Origin: Bryobacterales bacterium
GTDB taxonomy: Bacteria; Acidobacteriota; Terriglobia; Bryobacterales; Bryobacteraceae
Reading direction: 5' to 3'
Length of the DNA: 48,146 bases
Assembly (NCBI GenBank): GCA_003164035.1
Contig: PLRS01000049.1
Location: forward strand, 1-48,146
Each line of letters starts with the position of its first letter. The stretch's first letter is position 1. This document shows, one piece after another, positions 1 to 8,589 of this stretch. The notes beneath the pieces are model-generated. The model searched no databases. It saw only the letters and a list, made by a program, of their open reading frames with translations, and was not told where the DNA came from. The translations under genes and the position numbers were made by a program.

Positions 1-1507
1 AGACCAGGAAGCGGCCGGGCAGGGCGATATGGGAGGTGATGCGCGCGCCCTTCTGGCCAAGCGGTTCCTTGGCCACCTGGACGATGATTTCCTGCCCTTC
101 CTTGAGCAGGTCGCTGATGCTGGGGCCGGGGCGGTCGGCGCGGGATTCGGGGGCGGTGCGGGCGGGTGCGGTTCGGACTTCGGGTTCGGGGGCGGGGCGT
201 CCCACCGGCTCGGCGGAGGATTGCGGGTTACGGTCGCGGCCGCCGCGGCGGCGCATGCGGCGGGAGACGCGGTGCTGCAGATAACGCGACCCCTGTTCCC
301 GGAGGGTCGCGGTCAGGCTGGTGGGGATACGGGCGGGCTCGGGGCCTTCGGCGTCGGCAATGGCAGGTTCGGCTTCGGCGTCTTCGTCGTCGATGGCGGA
401 GTCCTCATCGGCGGCGGCCTCATCGGCACTTTCCTCGGCACTTTCCTCATTGGCGGCGCCATTCTCGGGTTCGTCGATCTCGGCGCCGGCTTGCCCGGCG
501 AGCCGTTCGGCGAGCTGTTCGGCGAGCGCCTGCGGCTCCACGGCTTCCGGCGCGGCTTCGGCGGTGGCTTCGACAATGCTCTCGACGGGCTCAGCCGCGG
601 TAGTTGCCGAAACGGGCGTTTCGGGCTCAGCCAGGATGGCGGGCGGTTCCGGTTCCGTCGCGGTTTCCGACTCCAGTGCCTCGACCAGGCGTGCGGCAGC
701 CGGATCGAGCCGTTCGGCCGGCGGGGCGGAATCGGCTTCGACCTCCGGTTCCATCTCCGGCTGGCGATCCTCGTCGGGGCCGGCATACTTGGCCAGGGAC
801 TCACCGGGAAGGACAAAAAAATCGTCCGGCGGCGCGGCGGCGGGGCGAGGAGTGGATTCGGCCACCGGCTCGGGTTCGGGCGCGGCGGTTTCCTCGCTTC
901 GTTCCGATCTTTCCTCGCCGCGCTGCTCGGGGGAATAGAACTTCGAGTCGGGCAGGCCGCGTCCCCGGCCGCCCCGGCGGCGGCGGGAGCGGCGGCCGCG
1001 GCGGTCGCGATCGTCGCGCCGCGGATCGTGATTGGGAGTGGGAGGTGGGGCCAGGCTGGGAGCGGCGCCCTCGACGGCGGCGGGCGGAGGCGGCAGAATC
1101 ACCACGGCGGGAGGCTGCGCGTCCAGATTTGGCAGGGCGTTTGGTATCGCACTTTGCCCTATGCCGGGGAGAGGGGCTGGCGCCGGGCTTTGGACCGGTG
1201 CGGCGAGCGGTTGCTGGCCCTTGCCCAGTTTGAGGACCTGCTCCTCGACGCTGGTGACGATTTTGTCGTACTCCTCGTTGTCCTCGAAGAAGTCCGAAAC
1301 GTAGAGGAACGCGTCGCGCTCCAGGCCGATATCGACAAAGGCGGACTGCATTCCGGGGAGAACGCGGGTGACGCGTCCTTTATGAATGCTGCCTGCCAGG
1401 GAGTATTCGTTCTCGCGCTGATGGTAGATCTCGACGAGCTGATCGTCTTCGAGCAGCGCGACGCGCGTTTCGTGGCGCGTGGCGGAAATCACTAAATCCT
1501 TTGACAT
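1..1507 (-). CDS. Ribonuclease E/G family protein, N-terminal part (runs off the window start)
   Basis: The N-terminus matches the RNase E/G family: the first 78 residues read as the first half of the S1 RNA-binding domain (HKGRVTRVLPGMQSAFVDIG, ERDAFLYVSDF), and the last 40 residues resume it (LLKEGQEIIVQVAKE, GARITSHIALPGRF). RNase E/G cuts single-stranded A/U-rich RNA and matures rRNA. Between the halves, roughly residues 80-460, lies a low-complexity insertion. It holds an Arg/Gly block (DRRGRRSRRRRGGRGRG), long Ala/Glu/Pro acidic runs and a second basic patch (RRMRRRGGRDR). The start ATG at 1505-1507 follows a strong GGGGAGG ribosome site. The catalytic DNase I-like and zinc-link parts lie beyond position 1, so RNase E and RNase G cannot be told apart. 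It lies downstream of mrdA-rodA on the same strand, 280 bp away. Confidence 0.85.
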   Translation of the reverse strand, partial: MSKDLVISATRHETRVALLEDDQLVEIYHQRENEYSLAGSIHKGRVTRVLPGMQSAFVDIGLERDAFLYVSDFFEDNEEYDKIVTSVEEQVLKLGKGQQPLAAPVQSPAPAPLPGIGQSAIPNALPNLDAQPPAVVILPPPPAAVEGAAPSLAPPPTPNHDPRRDDRDRRGRRSRRRRGGRGRGLPDSKFYSPEQRGEERSERSEETAAPEPEPVAESTPRPAAAPPDDFFVLPGESLAKYAGPDEDRQPEMEPEVEADSAPPAERLDPAAARLVEALESETATEPEPPAILAEPETPVSATTAAEPVESIVEATAEAAPEAVEPQALAEQLAERLAGQAGAEIDEPENGAANEESAEESADEAAADEDSAIDDEDAEAEPAIADAEGPEPARIPTSLTATLREQGSRYLQHRVSRRMRRRGGRDRNPQSSAEPVGRPAPEPEVRTAPARTAPESRADRPGPSISDLLKEGQEIIVQVAKEPLGQKGARITSHIALPGRFLV

Positions 1508-1578
1508 CTGCTACCTCCCCGGGAACATGGAGAGAGGGTAGACCGCTTGGGAGGTGGGTGCCCTTGGTGGTTCGCGAG

Positions 1579-1595
1579 CCGCTTCGCCGAAGCGG
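1579..1595. other. Short perfect hairpin between rodA and the RNase gene
   Basis: CCGCTTC-gcc-GAAGCGG forms a perfect 7-bp stem, with an outer GAGCC/GGCTC pair around it (1576-1604). It sits in the 280-bp gap after the rodA stop codon. There is no T-run, so it may be a processing or pausing structure, or simply a repeat. Nothing else was recognised in 1508-1787. Confidence 0.35.
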
Positions 1596-1787
1596 TACCG
1601 GCTCGACCCGATGCCAATTTCACTCCGGCCGCCGGTGGAGGCGCTAACAAACCTCACACACCAGGCCGCCGGGAAGCACTCTTCAAAAGCTGGGAGAGCG
1701 CCAGAGGCGCCACCGTCCCGGAAGATCTCTACAGGCTCCCGAACAATTTCAAAATTTTGGCGATCCGGATTTGGCAGCCGGACCCGT

Positions 1788-2879
1788 TCAATTCACAAAC
1801 CTTCTCAAGCGGACGTTGTTGACCAGTCCCAACGCCAGGAAACTAGACCAGATACTGGAACCACCGGCACTCATGAAGGGGAGCGGGATTCCGGTTACCG
1901 GAATCGCCCCGGCCACCATGCCCACATTCACGAGAATGTGGAACAGCAGCAACCCGGCCACGCCCATACATATGTACATACCGACCGGGTCGGAGGCCGT
2001 TTGCCCATTCTGGACGATGCGCATCACCATGACAAAAAACAAAGCAAGAACAAAAACTACGCCCACGAAACCGTGCTCCTCGGCAAAGGCCGAGAAGATA
2101 AAATCCTTGTGCGGCACAGGCAAGAAACGCAATTGAGTCTGGGTCCCCTTGGTGACCCCTTTACCGAACATACCGCCCGCACCGATAGCGATCTGGGACT
2201 GGATCAACTGATAACCCGAGCCCTGAGCGTCGCGTTCGGGGTCGATAAAGCTCCTCCACCGCGTCTTTTGGTAATCCTGCAGCACAAAAGCCCAAGTAAT
2301 AGGAAGCACAATCACGGTGACCACGGTAATGACGGCAACATATTTCCACCGCAATCCCGCGATGAAGGCCCCCACCACGAGGACCGCTAAATACGTCAAT
2401 GCAGTCCCCAGATCCGGTTGTTTTAAGACCAGGACGGTGGGGATCAGCACCAGGCCCGCCAACTTCAGCATCTCGCGGATCTCAAGAACTTCCGTCCTCA
2501 ATTCCGTTAAATAGCGTGCCACTAACAAGATTATCACCAACTTGGCAAATTCCGATACCTGCAGATGCACGGGACCGAGCGGAATCCAGCGGCGGGAGCC
2601 GAATGCCGATTGTCCCAGGCCGAAAGTCGCCACCAGGGCCAGGACGCTGCCGATGTACAAACCGGGGACGTATTGGAGCAGGGTGTGATAATCGATTTCC
2701 TGGATCACGAGCATCAGCATCCAACCGCCGGCTACATAGAGGATCTGGCGCCACCAGGCGCTGTGAAACTCGGTATCGAGGGTGGCACTATAGATCTGGA
2801 GGACTCCGACGGCGCAGAGGACCAGGGCGATCAGCACCAACGGCCAGTCGATATCGCGAACGGCAAGGTGGCGGCTCAT
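1788..2879 (-). CDS. rodA: RodA, SEDS-family peptidoglycan glycosyltransferase of the elongasome
   Basis: A 363-residue polytopic membrane protein with the SEDS signature throughout: KQPDLGTA at 153-160, the large extracytoplasmic loop with YQLIQSQIAIGAGG, and the FLPVPHKDFIFSAFAEE motif. D259 aligns with the catalytic aspartate of RodA. The C-terminus has the family motif TGIPLPFMSAGGSS. RodA polymerises lipid II into glycan strands during side-wall growth and works in a complex with the transpeptidase PBP2, whose gene lies directly upstream. The ATG overlaps the mrdA stop codon in an ATGA arrangement (2876-2879), which points to translational coupling. Length is normal for the family (about 360-380). 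Confidence 0.95.
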   Translation of the reverse strand: MSRHLAVRDIDWPLVLIALVLCAVGVLQIYSATLDTEFHSAWWRQILYVAGGWMLMLVIQEIDYHTLLQYVPGLYIGSVLALVATFGLGQSAFGSRRWIPLGPVHLQVSEFAKLVIILLVARYLTELRTEVLEIREMLKLAGLVLIPTVLVLKQPDLGTALTYLAVLVVGAFIAGLRWKYVAVITVVTVIVLPITWAFVLQDYQKTRWRSFIDPERDAQGSGYQLIQSQIAIGAGGMFGKGVTKGTQTQLRFLPVPHKDFIFSAFAEEHGFVGVVFVLALFFVMVMRIVQNGQTASDPVGMYICMGVAGLLLFHILVNVGMVAGAIPVTGIPLPFMSAGGSSIWSSFLALGLVNNVRLRRFVN

Positions 2880-4780
2880 CGTGGTCCGGGAGGGCCGGGA
2901 AGATCCAACCGGCTGATGGTGGCTAGGCGGGCGGCTTCGGCGGATTGTTGTTGTTGGAGCATGGTGAGGCGGGTCTTTTTGTCGAAGTAGGCCTTCAAGA
3001 TGTCGCGCACGATGGGGGCGACGTAGGGCCCTTCGGCGCCGTGGTCCCAGATAGCCGCCACCACGATTTCGGGGGCGTAGCAGGGGGCGAAGCCGACAAA
3101 CCAGGCATTGGGCTGGCTGGCCACGCCGCCGGTGGCTTTAGCCAGGCCGGAGGATTCCACCTGCGCGGTGCCGGTCTTGCCGCAAACCTGCAGGCCGGGG
3201 ATCTGCGCCTGAGCGCCGGTGCCCCATTCATTTACCACCCCGTACATGCCATCGACCACGTCTTTGACATGGACAGGGTCCAGGCTCCAGGTGACCGGTT
3301 TGTCCACTTTGGCGGTTTGGACCAGGTGCGGCTGCTGCCAGACGCCGCCCATGGCAATCCCTCCGATGGCGCGGGCCAGTTGCAGGGGAGTAACGGTAAC
3401 CGGACCCTGGCCGATGGCGACCGAAATGGTCTCTCCCGCATACCACTTGCGGTGGTAATTGCGCATGGCCCATTGGGTGGAGGGCACCGTGCCTTCCTTC
3501 TCGTTGGGCAGATCGATGCCCGTCTTATGGCCGAAGCCGACCAGGTCGGCATAGTAGGCGATCTTGTCGATGCCGAGCATATTGCCGACGGTATAGAAAT
3601 AGACGTCGCAGGACTGCACGATGCCCCGGTGCAGAGTGACGGTGCCATGGCCTCCCTTGAGATGGCAGCGATGGTAATCGCCGTAAAAAGAAGCGCCGCC
3701 GGCGCAATGCACGGAGAACTGCTCGTCGATGGTTCCGGATTCCAGCGCCGCCAGGGCGACGGTGGGTTTGAAAGTCGAGCCGGGGGCCTGCTGAGCCTGA
3801 ATGGCACGGTTCAGCATGGGCTTATCGGGGTTGTCGCGGATTTCCTTCCAATCGGCGGCGCGAATGCGCACGGCGAACTTATTGGGGTCGAAGGCGGGAT
3901 GACTGAGCATGGCGAGGACCTCGCCGTTACGCGGGTCCAGGGCAACCACGGCGCCGTTGCGGCCCTCGAGCGATAGCTCGGCGACGGCCTGCAGATCCAG
4001 GTCGATGGTCAGCTTGAGATCCTTGCCGGGAACCGCGGGTTTCTCCTTGAGCTGCTGGCGGACCTGGCCGGTATTATCCACGATGACCTGCCTCTGGCCG
4101 TCCTGTCCCATCAGCACGTCGTTATATTGCTGTTCGACGCCGAACTGCCCGATGACAGCGCCCTGATCGTACCTGGCGAATTCCGGCTGGTCCAGTTGCG
4201 CTTCGGTGATTTCACCGGTGTAGCCGAGGACGTGGGCCAGCATGCCGTTCTGGGGATAGACGCGCCGTTGGGAGTCGATGGTAAACAGTTCGGGAAAAAA
4301 GTCGCGATGGGAATCGACGAACGCCAGGTCGAGCGGGGTGAGCTCCTCTTTCAGGGGGAGGGCCTCGTATTTGGGGCGATGGCGATAACGGCGGGCGCGG
4401 GCCACCAGGTCGTCGTAGTCGAGATCGAGGCCTTGGGCGATCGGTTTGAGGTGCCCCTCTTTGAGAAGCTCCCGCGCCAGGCGGAGAGAAAACGACGCGT
4501 GGTTATCGACAATGACGCGCCCTTCGCGGTCGAGAATGCGGCCGCGGGGACCGGGAATGGGGACGGATTTGACGCTGTTGGCGACGGCGCGTTCGTCGTA
4601 GAACTGGGGGTTTTGCACCTGCAGGCGCCAGAAGGCGGAAACCAGGATGACGAAGATGACGACGGTGAGGTATTGAAAAACGGCGATCTTGCTAGCGGCA
4701 AAGCGAAAATCGTCGCGCAGGGGCGGCTTATCGGAGTGTCGCAGAGCTTCGAGATGTGGATCGACTGGAGGTAGGGTCAC
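2876..4780 (-). CDS. mrdA: Penicillin-binding protein 2 (peptidoglycan D,D-transpeptidase)
   Basis: A 634-residue class B PBP that cross-links the peptidoglycan made by RodA. A single transmembrane helix spans about residues 31-53. It is followed by the PBP dimer domain and the transpeptidase domain. All active-site motifs are present: S335-T-F-K338 with the acylated serine, S390-C-D392 in the PBP2-type form, and K535-T-G-T538. The ending is rich in Gln and Pro. mreB, mreC and mreD, which precede this pair in many bacteria, are not upstream here: 57 bp before the start lies a broken vapC. Transcription probably starts in that short gap or in the toxin remnant. Confidence 0.95.
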   Translation of the reverse strand: MTLPPVDPHLEALRHSDKPPLRDDFRFAASKIAVFQYLTVVIFVILVSAFWRLQVQNPQFYDERAVANSVKSVPIPGPRGRILDREGRVIVDNHASFSLRLARELLKEGHLKPIAQGLDLDYDDLVARARRYRHRPKYEALPLKEELTPLDLAFVDSHRDFFPELFTIDSQRRVYPQNGMLAHVLGYTGEITEAQLDQPEFARYDQGAVIGQFGVEQQYNDVLMGQDGQRQVIVDNTGQVRQQLKEKPAVPGKDLKLTIDLDLQAVAELSLEGRNGAVVALDPRNGEVLAMLSHPAFDPNKFAVRIRAADWKEIRDNPDKPMLNRAIQAQQAPGSTFKPTVALAALESGTIDEQFSVHCAGGASFYGDYHRCHLKGGHGTVTLHRGIVQSCDVYFYTVGNMLGIDKIAYYADLVGFGHKTGIDLPNEKEGTVPSTQWAMRNYHRKWYAGETISVAIGQGPVTVTPLQLARAIGGIAMGGVWQQPHLVQTAKVDKPVTWSLDPVHVKDVVDGMYGVVNEWGTGAQAQIPGLQVCGKTGTAQVESSGLAKATGGVASQPNAWFVGFAPCYAPEIVVAAIWDHGAEGPYVAPIVRDILKAYFDKKTRLTMLQQQQSAEAARLATISRLDLPGPPGPR

Positions 4781-4837
4781 AACCTGCGGGCGCCGTAAAA
4801 CGCCCAGTACTCTTAGTGTACCGCATCGGGTGCGTTT

Positions 4838-5270
4838 TCACGGAATCACAACCACCAGCTCGGGGAAAACCCTAAAATCGTCCGCGTTGTAGGTGTAGAT
4901 TCGATCGACGTTGTTCGCCTGCATGGCGGCCACAAGCTGTAAATCGAACACATTGCCGCCAACTACGGGGCTGCCGGAGCAAGTCCAGCCATCTTTCCAC
5001 TGCGCCGATTGGAGTGGGCAACACGTGAAGAAAGGTGAGCATGACGCAGATAGCGCCCAGTGCATCGGCCGGAGAACGCGGCGCAGGAACCCGGCGCGCA
5101 TTGGTCACCACCGAATAAAACTCGCAGAGCACCTGCGAGGTCACGTAGAGCGTTGTAGAGGGGTCGCGCGCCGCTTCGAGCAGGTCACGCGAAGCCGTGT
5201 GTTGCGGAGCATCTCGATCCAACGCGTAGACCAGAACATTCGCGTCGATGAGCCCAGGCTCAACGAACAT
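4838..5270 (-). pseudogene. VapC-type PIN-domain toxin, frameshifted
   Basis: Read from ATG at 5268-5270, the frame encodes the start of a PIN-domain RNase (MFVEPGLIDANVLVYALD, then LCEFYSVVTNARR). It goes out of frame after VERWLDLLRQ. The rest of the domain continues in another frame: PVVGGNVFDLQLVAAM, then YTYNADDF. Removing one base from the run GGGG at 4967-4970 (CCCC on the coding strand) restores an uninterrupted protein of about 143 residues with all expected acidic positions (D in LIDAN, E in CEFYS, D in VFDLQL, D in NADDF). VapC toxins cleave tRNA or rRNA. This is either a recent frameshift or a homopolymer error. It overlaps the antitoxin gene by 11 bp, which is typical of vapBC. 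Confidence 0.8.
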
Positions 5271-5472
5271 CGTCGTATAGGTCCCGGCGGTGGAGCGAAC
5301 CCGAACCGCCAAGATGCCATGTGGGCAACTCCGGGGCCGGTCGGTCACGAGCGATCCTAGCGGCCCGGCGCTCGGTCAAGAGCTGCTCCAGCAGAGCCTC
5401 CACGGAGACACCCTGCCGCCGGGCCTGGTCGGCAAGCCATGCTTGTGTTTCGGGCGAGACTTGGATACTCAT
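5260..5472 (-). CDS. VapB-type antitoxin
   Basis: A 70-residue protein. The N-terminal half resembles a ribbon-helix-helix-like DNA-binding unit (MSIQVSPETQAWLADQARRQ, then VEALLEQLL). The tail is a short toxin-binding segment ending HLGGSGSLHRRDLYDDVR, a C-terminal pattern often seen in antitoxins paired with PIN toxins. The stop codon lies inside the vapC start region, with an 11-bp overlap, so the genes are co-translated. Its partner is frameshifted, so the antitoxin may now be solitary. The function is inferred from family pattern and gene order. Confidence 0.75.
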   Translation of the reverse strand: MSIQVSPETQAWLADQARRQGVSVEALLEQLLTERRAARIARDRPAPELPTWHLGGSGSLHRRDLYDDVR

Positions 5473-5484
5473 CGGGTTCCTCTC

Positions 5485-6456
5485 TTATCGCGTGCCGCCG
5501 GCCAGGCCGCGCTGTTTGCGGGTGAGGATTTCGCGCACGGCGTAGATGCGGCGGTCCTGGCTTTCAAAGTAGGTGCGCATCAGGATTTCGCCGAGAAGGC
5601 CGGTGGAGAACATCAACAGGCCGCCGAGCAGGGCCAGACCGGCCGCCAACATGAGCGGGCCGTGCTCGACCACGATGTCGATGCCCATCAGCTTCTCGAT
5701 GGCGAGCCATACCAGCACGCCGCCGCCCGAGGTAGTACCGATCAGCCCCAGCAGGCCGAAGAAGTGCATGGGCCGGGTGAAGTATTTGAGCAGGAACTTG
5801 ATGGTCAGAATGTCGAACAGCACGCGGAAAGTGCGGCCGATGCCGTAGTGGGAATCGCCGGAGGCGCGCGGCGTGTTGTGGATGGGCACTTCGGCGATGC
5901 GGGCCCCGTAAAAACTGGCCAGCGCCGGAATGAAGCGGTGCAACTCGCCGTACAGGTTGACGTCCTTCAGCACTTCGGCGCGATAGGCCTTGAAGGTGGT
6001 GCCAAAATCGCGCAGGTCGACGCCCGAAGCCTTGGCCATCATCCAATTGGCGATGCGCGAGGGGATTTTGCGGAGCAGGGCGTTATCCACGCGATGATTG
6101 CGCCAGCCGCTGGCGATGTCGAAGCCTTCGTCGATCTTGGCCAGCAGAGCGGGAATGTCCTCGGGGGCGTGCTGCAGGTCGCCATCCATGGCGATGACGA
6201 TGTCGCCCTTGGCTTCGTGAAAACCGGCGGAGAGCGCGGCGGTCTGGCCGAAATTGCGGCGCAGGCGGATGATTTTCAGATGGCCGTCGGTTTCGACCAG
6301 GTTGGCCAGCAGCTCGAAGCTGCGATCGGTGGAAGCATCGTCGATGAACAGAATCTCGTAGGGGCGGCGCACCGCGTCGAGGACCGCCGTCAAGCGGTCG
6401 TAGAGGGGCAAAATCGAGTGCTCCTCGTTGTGAATCGGAATTACGATGGAAAGCAT
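5485..6456 (-). CDS. Family 2 glycosyltransferase, polyprenol-phosphate sugar synthase type (GtrB/DPM1-like)
   Basis: A 323-residue membrane-bound GT-A enzyme. The N-terminal 230 residues form the catalytic domain: MLSIVIPIHNEE, then LFIDDASTD, and the metal-binding D91-G-D93 in AMDGDLQHAPED. Two hydrophobic helices follow (about 231-252 and 265-290), and the C-terminus is basic. This layout matches enzymes that move a sugar from a nucleotide donor to undecaprenyl phosphate for transfer in the periplasm. The ATG at 6454-6456 is preferred because it begins exactly at the conserved LSIVIP strand; an in-frame start at 6510 would add 18 residues unlike the family. It is divergent from the RNA methyltransferase, 52 bp apart. 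The sugar is unknown. Confidence 0.88.
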   Translation of the reverse strand: MLSIVIPIHNEEHSILPLYDRLTAVLDAVRRPYEILFIDDASTDRSFELLANLVETDGHLKIIRLRRNFGQTAALSAGFHEAKGDIVIAMDGDLQHAPEDIPALLAKIDEGFDIASGWRNHRVDNALLRKIPSRIANWMMAKASGVDLRDFGTTFKAYRAEVLKDVNLYGELHRFIPALASFYGARIAEVPIHNTPRASGDSHYGIGRTFRVLFDILTIKFLLKYFTRPMHFFGLLGLIGTTSGGGVLVWLAIEKLMGIDIVVEHGPLMLAAGLALLGGLLMFSTGLLGEILMRTYFESQDRRIYAVREILTRKQRGLAGGTR

Positions 6457-6508
6457 GGCCGCCACGCCTTCAGTGTAACAGGGCGCCGGAAGGCCGGCTC
6501 GATTCTCC

Positions 6509-7039
6509 ATGGAAAGGCTACCTTTTCAAGCCACTGTAGCGGGTGCGCGCTACCAGCCGGTCCGCACGTTGCCGGTTTCGGTCCTGCTCGACAACGTGCG
6601 CAGCCTGTATAACGTTGGCTCGTTCTTCCGCACCGCCGACGCGGCGGCCGTGGAGAAGCTCTTCCTGTGCGGGATCACCGGCCGGCCGCCCAAGAAAGCC
6701 CTCACCAAAACCGCGCTGGGCGCCGAAGAGACCGTGGCGTGGGAACATGGTTGGGACGCGGTGGCGATGGTGGATGCCCTACGTGGGCGAGGCGTGGAGA
6801 TGGCCGCCATCGAAACCAGCGTGCACGCCGTGGACCTGTTCGACTGGGTGCCGCGCTTCCCCGTCTGCGTGGTTTTCGGACACGAAGTAGACGGGATCCG
6901 CCCGGAAGTTTCGGCCCTGTGCGACACCCACGTGCGCATCCCCATGCTGGGCAAGAAACACTCCCTGAACGTGGCCACGGCGGGCGGGGTGGTGATTTAT
7001 GAGTTGCTGCGGAAATATAGGGAGTGGGGAAGCGTGTAG
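6509..7039 (+). CDS. TrmH/SpoU-family (SPOUT) RNA 2'-O-methyltransferase
   Basis: A 176-residue protein with the three SpoU motifs: NVGSFFRTADA at 35-45 (R41 probably the catalytic arginine), VVFGHEVDGI at 121-130, and the knot motif IPMLGKKHSLNVATAGGVV at 144-162. These enzymes transfer a methyl group from S-adenosylmethionine to a ribose 2'-OH in tRNA or rRNA. The protein is the catalytic SPOUT domain with almost no extra N-terminal substrate-binding domain, so the target RNA cannot be predicted. The HicB gene follows after 20 bp on the same strand. Confidence 0.9.
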   Translation: MERLPFQATVAGARYQPVRTLPVSVLLDNVRSLYNVGSFFRTADAAAVEKLFLCGITGRPPKKALTKTALGAEETVAWEHGWDAVAMVDALRGRGVEMAAIETSVHAVDLFDWVPRFPVCVVFGHEVDGIRPEVSALCDTHVRIPMLGKKHSLNVATAGGVVIYELLRKYREWGSV

Positions 7040-7059
7040 AATGGGCTAGGTCCTAAGTC

Positions 7060-7272
7060 GTGATCAAGTACGAAGTCATCATCTACTGGAGCGAAGAAGA
7101 CGAGGCATTCGTAGCCGAGGTGCCGGAGCTCCCGGGATGCACCGCTCATGGTTCTACACAAGAGGCAGCCCTTGGAAGTGCGCAGGATGCAATTCGCCTG
7201 TGGATCGATACAGCGAAGGAGTTTGGCGACCCCGTCCCGGAACCGAAGGGGCGGCGATTGATCCTGGCGTGA
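7060..7272 (+). CDS. HicB-family antitoxin-like protein, without a HicA partner
   Basis: A 70-residue protein of the partially degraded RNase H fold found in HicB: MIKYEVIIYWSEEDEAFVAE, then VPELPGCTAHGSTQEAAL, then a helix DAIRLWIDTA. No DNA-binding tail is present after the fold (it ends EPKGRRLILA). The start codon is GTG. No HicA-like gene (dsRBD-like, with a GSH motif) is found next to it, before or after, so it is either an orphan or serves a toxin elsewhere. A complete HicAB pair lies at 42935-43353, but its HicB sequence is clearly different. Confidence 0.8.
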   Translation: MIKYEVIIYWSEEDEAFVAEVPELPGCTAHGSTQEAALGSAQDAIRLWIDTAKEFGDPVPEPKGRRLILA

Positions 7273-7816
7273 AGAGGCGCGGCGGCGAGCGGGAATGCAA
7301 GATGGAAAGGCTAGCCGTTTCCAATGTTCTCAGCCATCGAGTATGCACGCCTTAGGTAAGGTGATCTTCGGATTCCAGATCTCCGGAATCCTAATCGCCC
7401 AAACAACGCCGGGGACAACGGTAGACAGAATACCCCGTCCCCAGCAGTACCCCGCCGCCGTCTATCAAGGCAAGGTTTCCATGCCCGCCTTTAAGAAGGT
7501 TGGGCTGGGCGAGCTGTTTCCCGACGGCGGCTAGCCGCCTGCTGGTTGCCGAAGGCTACATTGACGTTGACCCGGACGATCACAGAACACGCTTTCGGAC
7601 CGGGCAGCGCTTTGTGTTCCTGTACCCGGCACCATTGCCGGCGCCAAAGGACGGGCCCCCGACCGGAATCGCCGTTGAAGCTGACGTCGTCCTGCCCTGC
7701 CCGCTACGCCTGGCCCGCCGGAAGTACCAGGGGCCGGAGGCGTGGTCGTCCACGAATTGCTGCGGGATCGCCGGGGGCCGGAGGCGAAGCTAGGCCGCGA
7801 CGCCCAAAGTCACGAC
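7273..7816. other. 544-bp stretch with no recognisable gene
   Basis: Short open frames occur on both strands, but none has a convincing start, ribosome site or family motif. The + frame around 7550-7640 (VDPDD, then FRTGQRFVFLY) is vaguely protein-like and could be a worn remnant. I cannot name it. No strong palindrome or tRNA was seen. Confidence 0.4.
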
Positions 7817-8284
7817 TCAGCCGCGCTGGCGCGACGCTCCAGCCCCGGCCGGTTGCACAGCCTTACGGGCCGGCCTTTTCCGCTCCGGCCGTTTGGCGCG
7901 AAGAATGATGGCCTCATCGATTTGCAGGCCGAAGTAATCGGCGTTTTGAATGCGGCGCTCGGCATCATCATCATCGACCGGAAGGCTGTCCAGGATGGAC
8001 TTGACCGTCGGATCGTCGCTGGGAATGGTCTCGACTCGCGCGAGTTCCGACAGCCGTCTTCTGCCCATCGATTTGGCGAGGAGATCCACAAGCTCGCTGC
8101 GCCCCTTAAGCGTGCCACCTTCAAGCCATGGAGCCGAGGCGACAAGGTCCCAGCGCCCAAGACCATTGGCTCGCTTGAAGAGGGCGAACAGCGTCAAGTC
8201 GCCTCTCTTCGCGGCAATTTGATGCATCGCCTTACGGAAAACGCCGATGGAAATCACAGAATCGTCAAGAGCCTCTCTACGCAC
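7817..8284 (-). CDS. Unknown protein encoded behind a HEPN gene (RWDLVASAPW motif)
   Basis: A 155-residue protein with a soluble core of about 125 residues containing LTLFALFKRANG, GRWDLVASAPWLEGG and an acidic VDDDDAERR segment. A basic, Pro/Ala-rich tail (KRPERKRPARKAVQPAGAG) follows. The likely start is GTG at 8282-8284, which overlaps the end of the HEPN reading frame, an arrangement usual for two-gene modules. I recall no named family. The pairing with HEPN suggests a toxin-antitoxin or nucleotide-related accessory function, which is inference only. The codons look maintained, with no stops over the whole length. Confidence 0.5.
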   Translation of the reverse strand: MRREALDDSVISIGVFRKAMHQIAAKRGDLTLFALFKRANGLGRWDLVASAPWLEGGTLKGRSELVDLLAKSMGRRRLSELARVETIPSDDPTVKSILDSLPVDDDDAERRIQNADYFGLQIDEAIILRAKRPERKRPARKAVQPAGAGASRQRG

Positions 8285-8589
8285 GTTACCATTTCTATCG
8301 CCTGTTGTGCCGGCAACAGGCCAATCGCCCGATAGCGATTCTCGGGGTCCCATTCCAGCACCGTGGACCACTCCGGCGCGTATTTCGCTCTTACCCGGCC
8401 CTCGGCCCCTGAGAACTTGAGCAGTACTTCCAGGTCGTGGGTCTTCAACGATTGAAATCCGCTGAACTCCTTGGCGCTTGCCGGAAAGCCTGGCCACCTG
8501 AGCGTTCGGCAGATGCGCGCCTTGAGCGCCAGTTCGACAGCATATCCGCAAAGATAAGACGCGGCGTGCGGCGCCGCCCCGGGCCGTCG
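8254..8589 (-). pseudogene. HEPN-domain protein, 5'-truncated at the lpxD stop codon
   Basis: The frame from 8589 down to the stop at 8254 reads AASYLCGYAVELALKARICR, then SLKTHDLEVLLKFSGAEG, then WDPENRYRAIG and AQQAIEMV. This is the body of a HEPN domain (higher eukaryote and prokaryote nucleotide-binding), a four-helix fold often encoded with nucleotidyltransferases or in RNase toxins. The first helix and a proper start codon are missing: the frame begins directly behind the TAG stop codon of lpxD (8590-8592), and the first usable starts are internal TTG codons. The simplest reading is a recombination junction at the end of lpxD that removed the 5' end. Confidence 0.65.

Noticed and set aside
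29-1495. A 488-codon + strand frame rich in Gly, Phe and Arg
   Set aside because: It is the antisense of the low-complexity insertion of the RNase E/G gene, whose minus frame has the S1 motifs and a ribosome site.
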